64,000 bases of DNA from Streptomyces sp. NBC_00659 (GCF_036226925.1 NZ_CP109031.1:8308001-8372000), one strand, 5' to 3'. Shown: positions 1 through 8,987, counted from the stretch's first letter. Numbers and translations are program-made. Notes: generated from the letters alone by a model not told the origin.

Positions 1-1
1 C

Positions 2-742
2 ACCCTGCGCGTCTGGCGGCAGAAGAACGCCGACGCCGACGGAGCGATGTCCACGTACGAGGTGGACGGCATCTCCTCCGACATGTCCTTCCTGGAGATG
101 CTCGACACCCTCAACGAGGACCTCATCCTCGCGGGCGACGACCCCGTCGCCTTCGACCACGACTGCCGCGAGGGCATCTGCGGCGCGTGCAGCCTCGTCA
201 TCAACGGCGACGCCCACGGACCCGAGCGCACCACCACCTGCCAGCTCCACATGCGCTCCTTCCGCGACGGCGACACCATCGACGTCGAGCCGTGGCGGGC
301 CGCCGCCTTCCCGGTCGTCAAGGACCTCGTCGTCGACCGCTCCGCCTTCGACCGGATCATCCAGGCCGGCGGCTACATCACCGCCCCGACCGGCGCCGCG
401 CCCGAGGCGCACGCCACTCCCGTCCCCAAGCCCGACGCCGACTTCGCCTTCGAGCACGCGGAGTGCATCGGCTGCGGCGCCTGCGTGGCGGCCTGCCCGA
501 ACGGCGCCGCGATGCTGTTCACCTCGGCCAAGATCAACCACCTGAACGTGCTGCCGCAGGGCGCCCCCGAGCGGGAGACCCGGGTGCTCGACATGGTGGG
601 GCAGATGGACGGGGAGGGCTTCGGCGGGTGCACCCTCACCGGGGAGTGCGCCACCGCCTGCCCGAAGGGCATCCCGCTGTTCTCCATCACCGGCATGAAC
701 AAGGAGTGGCTGCGCGCCACCCGCAAGGCGGGCAAGCGTTAG
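2..742 (+). CDS. sdhB: Succinate dehydrogenase/fumarate reductase iron-sulfur subunit (5' partial)
   Basis: Iron-sulfur subunit that passes electrons from the flavoprotein of a membrane-associated succinate dehydrogenase or fumarate reductase towards quinone. The reading frame is open from base 2, so the start lies outside the window; 246 residues are visible. The order of clusters is typical: a plant-ferredoxin-type 2Fe-2S segment ([16 protein letters not shown]), then [15 protein letters not shown] and a last cysteine group ([15 protein letters not shown]) for the 4Fe-4S and 3Fe-4S clusters. The flavoprotein and membrane-anchor genes should lie just upstream. A strong hairpin with a T-rich tail follows, so this is probably the last gene of its operon. 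Family sure; succinate versus fumarate direction cannot be told. Confidence 0.95.
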   Translation, partial: TLRVWRQKNADADGAMSTYEVDGISSDMSFLEMLDTLNEDLILAGDDPVAFDHDCREGICGACSLVINGDAHGPERTTTCQLHMRSFRDGDTIDVEPWRAAAFPVVKDLVVDRSAFDRIIQAGGYITAPTGAAPEAHATPVPKPDADFAFEHAECIGCGACVAACPNGAAMLFTSAKINHLNVLPQGAPERETRVLDMVGQMDGEGFGGCTLTGECATACPKGIPLFSITGMNKEWLRATRKAGKR

Positions 743-775
743 GCATAAAGTCGTTCGCCGTACGGTGCGGACGGG

Positions 776-817
776 CGGGACCGGGTGTGGTGCTCATACC
801 CGGTCCCGTCTTGCTTT
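776..817 (+). terminator. Rho-independent terminator after the SDH operon
   Basis: Perfect 11-bp inverted repeat, CGGGACCGGGT (776-786) and ACCCGGTCCCG (798-808), with an 11-base loop, followed by a T-rich tail (TCTTGCTTTT). It lies 34 bases after the stop codon of the iron-sulfur subunit. The T-run is unusual for this GC-rich DNA and supports intrinsic termination. Confidence 0.85.
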
Positions 818-1007
818 TCAGGGCACCCCTGTCATTCAACATCCTCACATCCGCCCTCCTGGCAGTGGTCACGCGTACGCCAACCGGCGTCGGAAGAACA
901 GGAGCGCGCAGACCGTTCGGATCCGGCCTGCCTCCCCCAAGCTCTCAATTCCGTTCGAGCAGGGGGGTACCCCCTCCGCCGAACCGGCCCGTGACCAGGA
1001 GAGTGCC

Positions 1008-1778
1008 ATGACCGGCGTTTCCACCCTCGACAGCCCGACCCAGCCCGTCGCCCCCACCCGCTACACCGTCACCCTGGCCCGCGACGAGGCCGATGTCCGG
1101 GCCGCGCAGCGCCTGCGACACGACGTCTTCGCCGGGGAGATGGGCGCCCTCCTGAACACCCCGCAGCCCGGCCTCGACATCGATGCCTTCGACGCGTACT
1201 GCGACCACCTGCTGGTCCGCGACACGGAGACGGACCAGGTCGTCGGCACCTACCGGCTGCTGCCGCCCGAGCGCGCCGCGATCGCCGGACGGCTCTACTC
1301 GGAGAGCGAGTTCGACCTCGGACCGCTGGCCGGAATCCGCTCCGGGCTGGTCGAGGTCGGCCGCTCCTGCGTCCACCCCGACCACCGCGACGGCGCGGTC
1401 ATCGGCCTGATCTGGGCCGGGATAGCCCGCTACATGATCGACGGCGGCCACGAATGGCTCGCCGGCTGCTGCTCCATACCGCTCGCCGACGGTGGCGCGC
1501 TCGCCGCGGGCACCTGGGACCGGGTGGTGGCCAAGCACCTGGCGCCCGAGGAGTTCCGGGTCCGCCCGCTGCTGCCCTGGAGCGCGGAGGGCGTCGCCCG
1601 GCCCGCGCGCACCGAACTGCCCCCGCTGCTGCGCGGCTATCTGCGCCTCGGCGCCTGGGTGTGCGGCGAGCCCGCGCACGACACGGACTTCGGCGTCGCC
1701 GACATGTACGTGCTGCTGTCAATGAGCCGGGTCAACCCGCGCTACCTCCGCCACTTCCTCTCGCTCGTCCCCGCCTGA
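1008..1778 (+). CDS. olsB: OlsB-like GNAT acyltransferase (ornithine lipid synthesis, first acylation)
   Basis: A 256-residue GNAT-fold acyltransferase of the ornithine-acyl-ACP N-acyltransferase/hemolysin group, expected to transfer a 3-hydroxyacyl chain from ACP to the amino group of ornithine. Visible marks are an N-terminal RLRHDVFAGEMG segment, VGTYRLLPP, and VEVGRSCVHPDHR, the usual OlsB core. The start at 1008 is preceded by AGGAGAG at a good distance; the open frame extends further upstream but into the SDH terminator. Its stop overlaps the next start by one base (TGATG), so the two are translationally coupled. Known context: in S. coelicolor a comparable acyltransferase pair sits beside a succinate dehydrogenase and makes ornithine lipids. 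The exact substrate here is inferred. Confidence 0.82.
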   Translation: MTGVSTLDSPTQPVAPTRYTVTLARDEADVRAAQRLRHDVFAGEMGALLNTPQPGLDIDAFDAYCDHLLVRDTETDQVVGTYRLLPPERAAIAGRLYSESEFDLGPLAGIRSGLVEVGRSCVHPDHRDGAVIGLIWAGIARYMIDGGHEWLAGCCSIPLADGGALAAGTWDRVVAKHLAPEEFRVRPLLPWSAEGVARPARTELPPLLRGYLRLGAWVCGEPAHDTDFGVADMYVLLSMSRVNPRYLRHFLSLVPA

Positions 1779-2758
1779 TGAGCACGGCCCGCACCGGAGC
1801 GCCGCGTCTCCCTGCCCTCCGCCGTCCCCGGTTCGGCGGAGGGCAGGGAACGGGGCTGCTCCCCGGAACCGCCCCGGCGCCGCGGCCGGCCGCCGGTACC
1901 GTCCCCGCGCCGCGGCGGCCCGCCGCCGGCCCCGTCCGGGCGGCCAGTGCCTGGCTGCCCACCGCACCCTGCTCGCCGCGCGACTGCGTGGAGTCCGGGC
2001 GGCCCTGGACAGGCGTACCGCGCGCTGTCCTGCGGCTGGCCACGCTGCTGGCCGTGGTCGTCCTCGGGGTCGCCCTGATCCCGCTGATCGCACGGCTGCG
2101 GGCGGAGCGACGGGACCGGTGCATCCGCCGCTGGTGCCTGGCCCTGGTGCGCACGGCCGGGGTCCGCACGCGGATCACCGGAACCGCCCGGCCCGTCGGC
2201 GGGATGCTGATCGTGTCCAACCACATCTCGTGGTTGGACATCCCGCTGTTGGCCGCCGTCCGCCCGGCACGGATGGTCGCCAAGACCGAGGTGCGCGACT
2301 GGCCCGTGGCGGGCGCGCTGGCGGCCGGCGGCGGCACGCTCTTCATCGACCGCGACCGGCTGCGGGCCCTGCCCGGCACGGTGGAGCGGATCGCCGCGAC
2401 CCTGCGCGGCGGCTCGGCCGTCGCCGCGTTCCCCGAGGGCAGCACCTGGTGCGGCCGTGCCCACGGTCGCTACCGCAGGGCCCTGTTCCAGGCCGCGCTG
2501 GACGCCGGTGTGCCGGTCCAGCCGGTGCGGATCCGGTACCGGTTCGCCGACGGGGCGGCGAGCACCGCGCCCGCGTTCGTCGGCGAGGACTCGCTGCTCG
2601 CCTCGCTGTGGCGTGTGGTGTCGGCGCGCGGCCTGGTGGCCGAGGTGAGCCTGCGGCCCCCGTTCCCGGCGGGCAGCCACCCCGACCGCCGGTCCCTCGC
2701 CGAGGCGGCACAGGCCTCCGCGGGCGATCCCGGCTCAGGCCCCGGGGCGCATCTCTGA
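1778..2758 (+). CDS. olsA: OlsA-like 1-acyl-sn-glycerol-3-phosphate acyltransferase (PlsC family)
   Basis: A 326-residue PlsC-family membrane acyltransferase. The catalytic H-x4-D box is seen as NHISWLD near residue 148, and the substrate-binding FPEGST near residue 217. One hydrophobic segment (LATLLAVVVLGVALIPLI) lies before it near residue 90. The first 85 or so residues are Pro/Ala/Arg-rich and of low complexity, so a later start is possible, but the one-base overlap with the preceding acyltransferase favours this one. Together the two genes could make lyso-ornithine lipid and then ornithine lipid, a phosphorus-free membrane lipid. An ordinary lysophosphatidate acyltransferase role cannot be excluded from sequence alone. 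Confidence 0.8.
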   Translation: MSTARTGAPRLPALRRPRFGGGQGTGLLPGTAPAPRPAAGTVPAPRRPAAGPVRAASAWLPTAPCSPRDCVESGRPWTGVPRAVLRLATLLAVVVLGVALIPLIARLRAERRDRCIRRWCLALVRTAGVRTRITGTARPVGGMLIVSNHISWLDIPLLAAVRPARMVAKTEVRDWPVAGALAAGGGTLFIDRDRLRALPGTVERIAATLRGGSAVAAFPEGSTWCGRAHGRYRRALFQAALDAGVPVQPVRIRYRFADGAASTAPAFVGEDSLLASLWRVVSARGLVAEVSLRPPFPAGSHPDRRSLAEAAQASAGDPGSGPGAHL

Positions 2759-2783
2759 GAGCCGGTTCGTGTTCCGGGGCGGG

Positions 2784-2800
2784 CCCCTGAGATCCAGGGG
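2784..2800. terminator. Small hairpin between convergent genes
   Basis: Perfect inverted repeat CCCCTG (2784-2789) and CAGGGG (2795-2800) with a five-base loop, between the convergent acyltransferase and PH-domain genes. No T-run is present on either strand. A modest terminator candidate. Confidence 0.4.
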
Positions 2801-2886
2801 TTCCGCCACCGGAGCCGCCCGAGCACACGGGCGGGGCGGAACGAGACCGCCGGAGGGCATCGGTGCCGCGCCGGGGAGCGCGTGGC

Positions 2887-3603
2887 TCAGCCGTCCCGCA
2901 TCCGACGGCGGTACGTGGTGATCGCGGTCAGCGCGAAGACCAGCGGCAGGCCGAGACCCAGCACCACGAGCGGCTGCAGTACCGACTCCAGCCAACCGGG
3001 CATGTCCACGAAGAGCGGCAGCAGCATCAGCACCGTCAGCGGGACGAAGGCCAGCATCGTGATGGCGAAGCCGTTCAGCATCGCGCCGCGGCGGGCGTCG
3101 TGCCGTTCGACGCGGGCGGTGGCCTCGGGGACGGGCGCCCAGTCCTCGCCGCGGAGTTCCTCCCAGGCCTCCAGCAGTACCGCGACCTCGCGCTCCACGT
3201 TCACGTGCACGTCGTCGAGGAAGGGCAGCAGCACCTTCTTGCCGTCCCGGCCGAAGGCATGGACCAGCACATCGGGCGCGTTCTCCTGCAACGCCGCGCC
3301 AGGATTCGGCTCGGCCCTGATGCCCTGGATGTCCTCCCAGGCCAGCCGGCGCCGCCTGACCATGGCGCGTACGTGGATCGCCTTGAGGTCCGCCGTGGTG
3401 GAACAGCGCAGGGTGGCGTAGAAGAGCCAGCCCATGAGCGCCACCCACGCGACGAGGAAGGGGTACGTGAACGAGGTGGGCAGATCGTCCGCGCTCAGCA
3501 GCGTCAGCGCCACGCTCACCGTGCCCACAGCGATCACCCAGAGGAACAGATGCATCCGGGACCGCTTCAACCGGTACTCGCGAGGCAGCCTTTCGTACCC
3601 CAT
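2887..3603 (-). CDS. PH-domain-containing membrane protein
   Basis: A 238-residue membrane protein of unknown function. Two hydrophobic helices close to the N-terminus (LFLWVIAVGTVSVALTLL and FLVAWVALMGWLFYATLR) are followed by a bacterial PH-like beta domain (about residues 65-130, with RRRLAWEDIQGIRAE as its typical middle strand), and by two more helices near the C-terminus. It resembles the actinobacterial low-molecular-weight PH-domain proteins found in many cell-envelope loci. I chose the ATG at 3603 because the residues upstream of it are unlike the family. It is a monocistronic minus-strand gene, convergent with olsA. No partner is evident. Confidence 0.75.
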   Translation of the reverse strand: MGYERLPREYRLKRSRMHLFLWVIAVGTVSVALTLLSADDLPTSFTYPFLVAWVALMGWLFYATLRCSTTADLKAIHVRAMVRRRRLAWEDIQGIRAEPNPGAALQENAPDVLVHAFGRDGKKVLLPFLDDVHVNVEREVAVLLEAWEELRGEDWAPVPEATARVERHDARRGAMLNGFAITMLAFVPLTVLMLLPLFVDMPGWLESVLQPLVVLGLGLPLVFALTAITTYRRRMRDG

Positions 3604-3711
3604 GCCCACCGCTCCGCCCCCCTGTCCCGGTCTTTCCCCGATACCATGGTGCAGCCCCAACTCCCTTGTTTCGAGGGCTATTTGGGGCATCGCGACACGG
3701 TCCGAGCCGGC

Positions 3712-6066
3712 CTAGCGGCGCCCGCCGAGTGCCCGGGCGAGGTAGGGCGCCGTCCGGCCGGTCGCCGTGGCCACCCGCTCGGGGGGACCGGCGGCCACGA
3801 TCCGGCCTCCCTCGTCACCCCCGCCCGGGCCCAGGTCGATCACCCAGTCGGCGCCCGCCACCACCGTCATGTCGTGCTCCACCACCACGACGGTGTGGCC
3901 GGCGTCCACGAGCCCGTGCAACTGGCCCGTCAGCACCTCGACATCGGCAGGGTGCAGTCCCGTCGTCGGCTCGTCGAGGAGATAGAAGGTGTGCCCCCGG
4001 CGGATCCGCTGCAACTCGCTCGCCAGCTTGATGCGCTGGGCCTCGCCGCCCGACAACTCCGTGGCGGGCTGGCCGAGCCGCACATAGCCGAGGCCCACGT
4101 CGAGCAGGGTGCCGAGGCTGCGGGTGACGGCCGGGGCGTCCGTGTCGGCGAAGAACCGCGCCGCCGCCTCGACCGTGAGATCCAGGACCTGCGCGATGTT
4201 CCGTCCCCGGTACGTCACTTCGAGGGTCTCGGGGTTGTAGCGCGCGCCGCCGCAGTCCGGGCACGGGGCGTAGGTGCTGGGCAGGAACAGCAGCTCCACA
4301 CTGACGAAGCCCTCGCCCTGACAGGTCTCGCAGCGCCCTCCGGCCACGTTGAAGGAGAAGCGCCCCGCGCCGTAGCCGCGGGCCGTGGCCTCCTTCGTCC
4401 CGGCGAACACCTTGCGCACGACGTCGAACAGCCCGGTGTAGGTGGCGAGATTGGAGCGGGGCGTACGGCCGATGGGTTTCTGGTCGACACCGACCAGCCG
4501 TCCGACGCCCGCCAGGTCCTCGGTCAACTCGCCGATCAGCGTGGACTTCCCGGAGCCGGAGACCCCGGTGACCGCGGTGAACACACCGAGCGGGAACTCG
4601 GCGGTGACCCCGCGCAGATTGTGCCGGGTCACCGGACCGACCGACACCCGTCCCCGGGGCGTGCGCACCGGGCGCGCCGGTGCGGGGGAGCGGTCGAAGA
4701 GGAACCGTGCCGTCGCGGACTCCGGCACACCCTCCAGCGCGGCGACCGGCCCGCTGTGCAGGACCTGCCCGCCGTGCTCCCCCGCCAGCGGTCCCACGTC
4801 GACCAGCCAGTCCGCGCCGCGCACGACATCGAAGTGGTGCTCCACGACGAACACCGAGTTGCCCGCCGCCTTCAGCCGCTCCAGCACCGTGAGCAGGGCC
4901 TCCGTGTCCGCCGGGTGCAGTCCGGCGGACGGCTCGTCGAGGACGTACACCACGCCGAACAGCCCGGAGCGCAACTGCGTCGCCAGGCGCAGCCGTTGCA
5001 GTTCGCCCGCCGAGAGGGTGGGAGTGGCCCGGTCGAGGCTGAGGTAGCCGAGTCCGAGCTCCATGACCGGCGCGATACGGGCGGCGAGGTCCTCGGTGAG
5101 GACGCGGGCGGTCTCGGAGTCGGCCGTGAGGGACTTCGCGAGATCGACCAGCGGCAGCGCGGCCAGCTCGGCGATGGTGCGCCCCGCGAACGTCACCGCC
5201 AGTGCCTCGGGCCGCAGCCTGGCGCCGCCGCACACCCGGCAGGGAGCGGCGGCGAGGAATCGCTCCGCCTTGGCCCGCAGGGTGGCGCTCTTCGTGTCGG
5301 AGAAGGTCTTCATGACATAGCGCCGGGCGCTCATGTACGTGCCCTGGTAGGGGCGCTGGATCCGTTCGGCCTCGCGTACCGGATGCACGGTGACCACCGG
5401 CTGCTCGTCCGTGAACAGGATCCACTCCCGCTCCCCGGCGGGCAGTTCGCGCCAGGGCCGGTCCACGTCGTGGCCGAGCGTGTCGAGGATGTCCCGCAGG
5501 TTCTTGCCCTGCCAGGCCCCCGGCCAGGCGGCGATCGCGCCCTCGCGGATCGACAGCTCCGGATCGGGGACCAGCAACTCCTCCGTCGTACGGTGGACCT
5601 GGCCGAGGCCGTGGCACTCGGGGCACGCCCCCGCGGCCGTGTTCGGCGAGAACGCGTCCGAGTCGAGCCGCTCGGCGCCCGCCGGATACCGGCCCGCGCG
5701 CGAGAACAGCATCCGCAGCGAGTTGGACAGATTGGTGACCGTGCCCACGGAGGACCGGGAGGTCGGCGCCGACCTGCGCTGCTGGAGGGACACCGCCGGC
5801 GGCAGCCCGGTGATCTCACCGACCCTCGGCGCCCCCACCTGATGGATCAGCCGCCGCGCGTAGGGGGCGACCGACTCGAAGTACCGCCGCTGCGCCTCCG
5901 CGTAGATCGTGCCGAAGGCCAGCGACGACTTCCCGGACCCCGACACCCCGGTGAACACCACGAGGAGGTCCCGCGGGATGTCGACGTCGACACCCCGCAG
6001 ATTGTGCTCCCGGGCGCCGCGGACGCGGACGTACGAGTCGTGGGGGCGGCCGTCGGGGCTGGGCAT
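3712..6066 (-). CDS. UvrA-like ABC ATPase lacking the UvrB-binding domain (UvrA2/DrrC type)
   Basis: A 784-residue tandem ABC ATPase related to excinuclease subunit UvrA (usually about 950 residues). Walker A motifs GVSGSGKSSLAF (near residue 40) and GVSGSGKSTLIG (near residue 500) are intact, as are the signature segments LSAGELQRLRLA and LSGGEAQRIKLA. Relative to housekeeping UvrA, the UvrB-binding insert after LRMLFSRAG is missing. The first zinc knuckle retains only its second CxxC pair (CPEC), while the second zinc module (CETC...CPDC) is complete. This is the UvrA2/DrrC pattern, linked to damage tolerance or drug resistance rather than normal incision. The start at 6066 is decided by AGGAG eight bases upstream. 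Confidence 0.9.
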   Translation of the reverse strand: MPSPDGRPHDSYVRVRGAREHNLRGVDVDIPRDLLVVFTGVSGSGKSSLAFGTIYAEAQRRYFESVAPYARRLIHQVGAPRVGEITGLPPAVSLQQRRSAPTSRSSVGTVTNLSNSLRMLFSRAGRYPAGAERLDSDAFSPNTAAGACPECHGLGQVHRTTEELLVPDPELSIREGAIAAWPGAWQGKNLRDILDTLGHDVDRPWRELPAGEREWILFTDEQPVVTVHPVREAERIQRPYQGTYMSARRYVMKTFSDTKSATLRAKAERFLAAAPCRVCGGARLRPEALAVTFAGRTIAELAALPLVDLAKSLTADSETARVLTEDLAARIAPVMELGLGYLSLDRATPTLSAGELQRLRLATQLRSGLFGVVYVLDEPSAGLHPADTEALLTVLERLKAAGNSVFVVEHHFDVVRGADWLVDVGPLAGEHGGQVLHSGPVAALEGVPESATARFLFDRSPAPARPVRTPRGRVSVGPVTRHNLRGVTAEFPLGVFTAVTGVSGSGKSTLIGELTEDLAGVGRLVGVDQKPIGRTPRSNLATYTGLFDVVRKVFAGTKEATARGYGAGRFSFNVAGGRCETCQGEGFVSVELLFLPSTYAPCPDCGGARYNPETLEVTYRGRNIAQVLDLTVEAAARFFADTDAPAVTRSLGTLLDVGLGYVRLGQPATELSGGEAQRIKLASELQRIRRGHTFYLLDEPTTGLHPADVEVLTGQLHGLVDAGHTVVVVEHDMTVVAGADWVIDLGPGGGDEGGRIVAAGPPERVATATGRTAPYLARALGGRR

Positions 6067-6248
6067 CGGCGGGACTCCTGGGGCGGCCCGGGTCGCGGTC
6101 CGGTGGGCCGCGGCCCGGCCGTCGGGGGCAGGGGGCAGGGCAAACCCCACGATTCTAGGCCGTGCCCGGTCCCGCTACCCGGGCGCGACGGGCGGGACCC
6201 GGAAGGCCGTCCGGGTCGATGCCCGGACGACCGGCAGGTACGCGCCCA

Positions 6249-6297
6249 CGCCGGTCAGGACGGCGTGCGGGGACGTGCCCGCGCCGGTCAGGACGGC
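6249..6297. repeat. 16-bp direct repeat pair
   Basis: CGCCGGTCAGGACGGC occurs exactly twice, at 6249-6264 and 6282-6297. The second copy covers the last codons and stop of ogt. Probably a local duplication; no function is evident. Confidence 0.6.
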
Positions 6298-6788
6298 ACG
6301 TCCTCCAGGTCCAGGAGCTGTCGCTTGCGCTCCAGGCCCCCGGCGTAGCCGGTGAGCGCCCCGCTCGCGCCGATCACGCGGTGGCAGGGGCGGACGATCA
6401 GCAGCGGGTTCGCCCCGATCGCCGTACCGACGGCACGGACCGCGGCCCTGGACGCGCCGATCCGCGCGGCGACCTCCCCGTAGCTGACCGTGGTGCCGTA
6501 CGGGATGGTCTCCAGGGCCTTCCAGACGCGCCGCTGGAAGTCGCTGCCGCTCGTCACGTACTCGATGTCGAAGGCGGTCAGCCGGCCGTCGAAGTACGAG
6601 CTCAGCTGGGCGACGATCTCCCGGAAGGCGTCCGCGTCCTCCCGCCAGCCGGTCTGGACGACCGCGCCGTACTTCTGGTCCGGCACGGACAGCGCGGCGA
6701 GCGCGGTGCCGCCCTTGGCGGTGGTCGACTCCTCACCCACCAGCAGCAGTCGGCCGAGCGGGCTGTCCATGGTCGTGTAGACCGTCAT
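6288..6788 (-). CDS. ogt: Methylated-DNA--protein-cysteine S-methyltransferase
   Basis: A 166-residue suicide repair enzyme that removes alkyl groups from O6-alkylguanine (and O4-alkylthymine). The active-site motif is seen as VRPCHRVIG with the acceptor cysteine near residue 132. The helix-turn-helix segment TVSYGEVAARIGASRAAVRAVGTA precedes it and the GGLERKRQLLDLE tail follows. Length and layout match Ogt. GGAAAGGA lies ahead of the ATG. It sits 221 bp upstream of the UvrA2-like gene on the same strand, so the two may form a small DNA-alkylation/damage response pair, although the gap is long for an operon. Confidence 0.93.
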   Translation of the reverse strand: MTVYTTMDSPLGRLLLVGEESTTAKGGTALAALSVPDQKYGAVVQTGWREDADAFREIVAQLSSYFDGRLTAFDIEYVTSGSDFQRRVWKALETIPYGTTVSYGEVAARIGASRAAVRAVGTAIGANPLLIVRPCHRVIGASGALTGYAGGLERKRQLLDLEDVPS

Positions 6789-6994
6789 CGGTCGGTCCTT
6801 TCCGAGTTCTCACAGCGTGTTCACCCTCGACAGTGCGCCCTGCGCGGCCTCGCGTCCGGCGGGATTCGGACAGAGCGCTGAGCGGGTGCCCCGGCGACGC
6901 CGTACGGGCGGGTTCTCCCGCCCGCTGGGGTCGCGCCGGGGCCCGTACGGGCACACGATCGAAGTCGACCACTCCGTACGGCCCAGGAGTCCCC

Positions 6995-7768
6995 ATGGTC
7001 TGGATCCCGCAGATCCCCGACCTCGTCGACCGGCTCGGCGCCGCCGAGCTCGCCGACGCCCTGCGCGACCCGGCGACGGCCACCGTACCCGTCGCCCTCG
7101 ACGACCCGGAGGCCGGCCGGATCAGCGGTGTCGCCGTCCTGGCGGCCTGGCTGGCCGTACAGGACACCTGGAGGGCGGAACGGAAGGCGGAGATCGAGGA
7201 GGTCGCCACCACGCTCGGCGAGCGGCGGGCCGTGGGGGAGTGGGTCGTCCATCTGGAGAGTGACGAGGGCGAGCGCGTCGGACTGCCCGTGGCCGCCGTG
7301 GTGGACCTCGCCTCCGCGCTGCCGGTGCGGATCCACCACTCCCGGCTGCCGCTGCTCGGCCGGCACGTCGTGCGCCGACCGATGACGCCGCCCGACCCGT
7401 CGGCGCACGCCTCCGACGTGGTGGGCGCCTACCTGGCCGCCCTCGGCGCGGGGGACACCGCGGCCGTCGTCGCCGCGTTCGGGCCGGACGGGTCCTTCCG
7501 GGGGCCGGCCGCCGACGCGCGCCGGTACACGGGGACCAAGGAGCTGACCGAACTCCACGACGCCTTCTTCTCCGCGGGCGGCGGCATCCCGCTCACCCTG
7601 TGCACCGTGACCGAGGACGGCACCCGCACCGCGTTCGAGTACGTCGTCGACCGCTGGGGCGGCGCCGCTCTGCCCCCGCAGCCGGGCCTCGCGGTCTGCG
7701 CCCGGGGCGGCGATGGCCTGATCGCGTCGGCGCGGGTGTACGACGACGTAGAAGCGCCTGTGGAGTAG
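6995..7768 (+). CDS. SnoaL/NTF2-fold domain protein
   Basis: A 257-residue protein of unknown role. The N-terminal 120 residues have no fold I recognise. The C-terminal 120 residues look like a SnoaL-like NTF2 domain: a helix DVVGAYLAALGAGDTAAVVAAFGPDGSFRGP, then ELTELHDAFF and strands ending in DDVEAP. Such domains bind small ligands or act as isomerases or cyclases; a catalytic role cannot be assigned. CAGGAG lies seven bases before the ATG. It is divergent from ogt with about 206 bp between them, and followed 84 bp downstream by an aldo/keto reductase, possibly co-transcribed. Confidence 0.75.
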   Translation: MVWIPQIPDLVDRLGAAELADALRDPATATVPVALDDPEAGRISGVAVLAAWLAVQDTWRAERKAEIEEVATTLGERRAVGEWVVHLESDEGERVGLPVAAVVDLASALPVRIHHSRLPLLGRHVVRRPMTPPDPSAHASDVVGAYLAALGAGDTAAVVAAFGPDGSFRGPAADARRYTGTKELTELHDAFFSAGGGIPLTLCTVTEDGTRTAFEYVVDRWGGAALPPQPGLAVCARGGDGLIASARVYDDVEAPVE

Positions 7769-7852
7769 GGCTGTCGGGTGCCCCCGGCGGGCAGGGATGG
7801 GTCCTCGGATCTCCCCGCCCCACCCCCACCGGCAGCGAGAGCAGGAGTGAGC

Positions 7853-8821
7853 ATGCGGTACGTGAAGCTCGGTTCGACGGGTCTGGACGTGTCCCGGATC
7901 TGCCTTGGCTGCATGAGCTTCGGCCTGCCCGACCGGGGCGTCCACGAGTGGACCCTCGACGAGGAGGCCTCGCGCCCCTTGATCCGCCAGGCCCTGGAGG
8001 CCGGGATCACCTTCTTCGACACGGCGAACGTGTACTCGGACGGCACCAGCGAGGAGATCGTCGGACGGGCGCTCGGCGAGTTCGCGCGCCGCGACGAGAT
8101 CGTCATCGCCAGCAAGGTCAACGGCGCGATGCACGAGGGCCCCAACGGCCGTGGACTGTCCCGCAAGGCGATCATGACGGAGGTCGACAACAGTCTGCGC
8201 CGCCTCGGCACCGACTACATCGACCTCTACCAGATCCACCGATTCGACCGCCGCACCCCCGTCGAGGAGACGATGGAGGCGCTGCACGACGTGGTCAAGG
8301 CGGGCAAGGCCCGTTACCTCGGGGCGAGTTCGATGTACGCGTGGGAGTTCTCCAAGGCCCAGTACACGGCCACGCTGCACGGCTGGACTCGTTTCGTCTC
8401 CATGCAGAACCACTACAACCTCCTCTACCGCGAGGAGGAGCGCGAGATGCTGCCGCTCTGCGCCGACCAGGGTGTCGGCGTCCTGCCGTGGAGCCCGCTG
8501 GCCCGCGGCCGGCTCACCCGTGACTGGGACACGTCCACCGAACGCAGCCGGGGCGACCGGTTCGGCCGGAACCTGTACCAGGACGGCGACCGCGGGATCG
8601 TCGACGCGGTCACGCGCGTCGCCGCCGGGCGGGGGGTGCCGCGCGCCACGGTCGCGCTCGCCTGGCTGTTGACGCGCCCCACCGTGACCGCGCCCATCGT
8701 GGGCGCCGGCAGGGCGGCGCACATCGAGGACGCGGTCGCCGCGCTCGACCTGGAGCTCTCGGACAAGGAGACCGAGGAGCTGGAACAGCCGTACACGCCC
8801 CGGGCGATCAGCGGTCACTGA
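7853..8821 (+). CDS. Aldo/keto reductase
   Basis: A 322-residue NADPH-dependent aldo/keto reductase with a (beta/alpha)8 barrel, of the KvB/yeast-AAD-like group. The N-terminus (RYVKLGSTGLDVSRICLG) and the tetrad are clear: Asp in FFDTANVY, Tyr near residue 58, Lys in IVIASKVNG, and His in DLYQIHRFD. The C-terminal cofactor segment (PIVGAGRAAHIEDAVAALDL) is complete. GCAGGAGTGAGC precedes the ATG. The substrate is unknown; members reduce aldehydes, quinones and xenobiotic carbonyls. It ends 519 bp before the next gene. Confidence 0.92.
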   Translation: MRYVKLGSTGLDVSRICLGCMSFGLPDRGVHEWTLDEEASRPLIRQALEAGITFFDTANVYSDGTSEEIVGRALGEFARRDEIVIASKVNGAMHEGPNGRGLSRKAIMTEVDNSLRRLGTDYIDLYQIHRFDRRTPVEETMEALHDVVKAGKARYLGASSMYAWEFSKAQYTATLHGWTRFVSMQNHYNLLYREEEREMLPLCADQGVGVLPWSPLARGRLTRDWDTSTERSRGDRFGRNLYQDGDRGIVDAVTRVAAGRGVPRATVALAWLLTRPTVTAPIVGAGRAAHIEDAVAALDLELSDKETEELEQPYTPRAISGH

Positions 8822-8973
8822 CGCGTACGAGCGGCCGCGGCGCCGACGGCCCCGAGCGGGCGACGCCCCGGCCACCGCGACCGGGCCGCCCGTCGCCGTG
8901 GTCCGGCGTGCTCACGACGGCCGGCTCCGGGCGGACCAGGAATTCCGTGCGGAAAGGTGCTCGGATGAGCGCA

Positions 8974-8987
8974 TGAGAGCGCTCCCA
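8974..8987. promoter_or_regulatory. CebR-like operator candidate
   Basis: TGAGAGCGCTCCCA matches 13 of 14 bases of the published CebR operator TGGGAGCGCTCCCA (cellobiose-responsive LacI-family repressor). It lies 152 bp after the aldo/keto reductase and 353 bp before the next gene. The match is seen directly; binding is inference. Confidence 0.5.

Noticed and set aside
2863..6348. 1161-codon plus-strand open frame
   Set aside because: Antisense to the PH-domain and UvrA2-like genes. Arg/Gly/His-rich with no family motifs; a GC-rich shadow frame.
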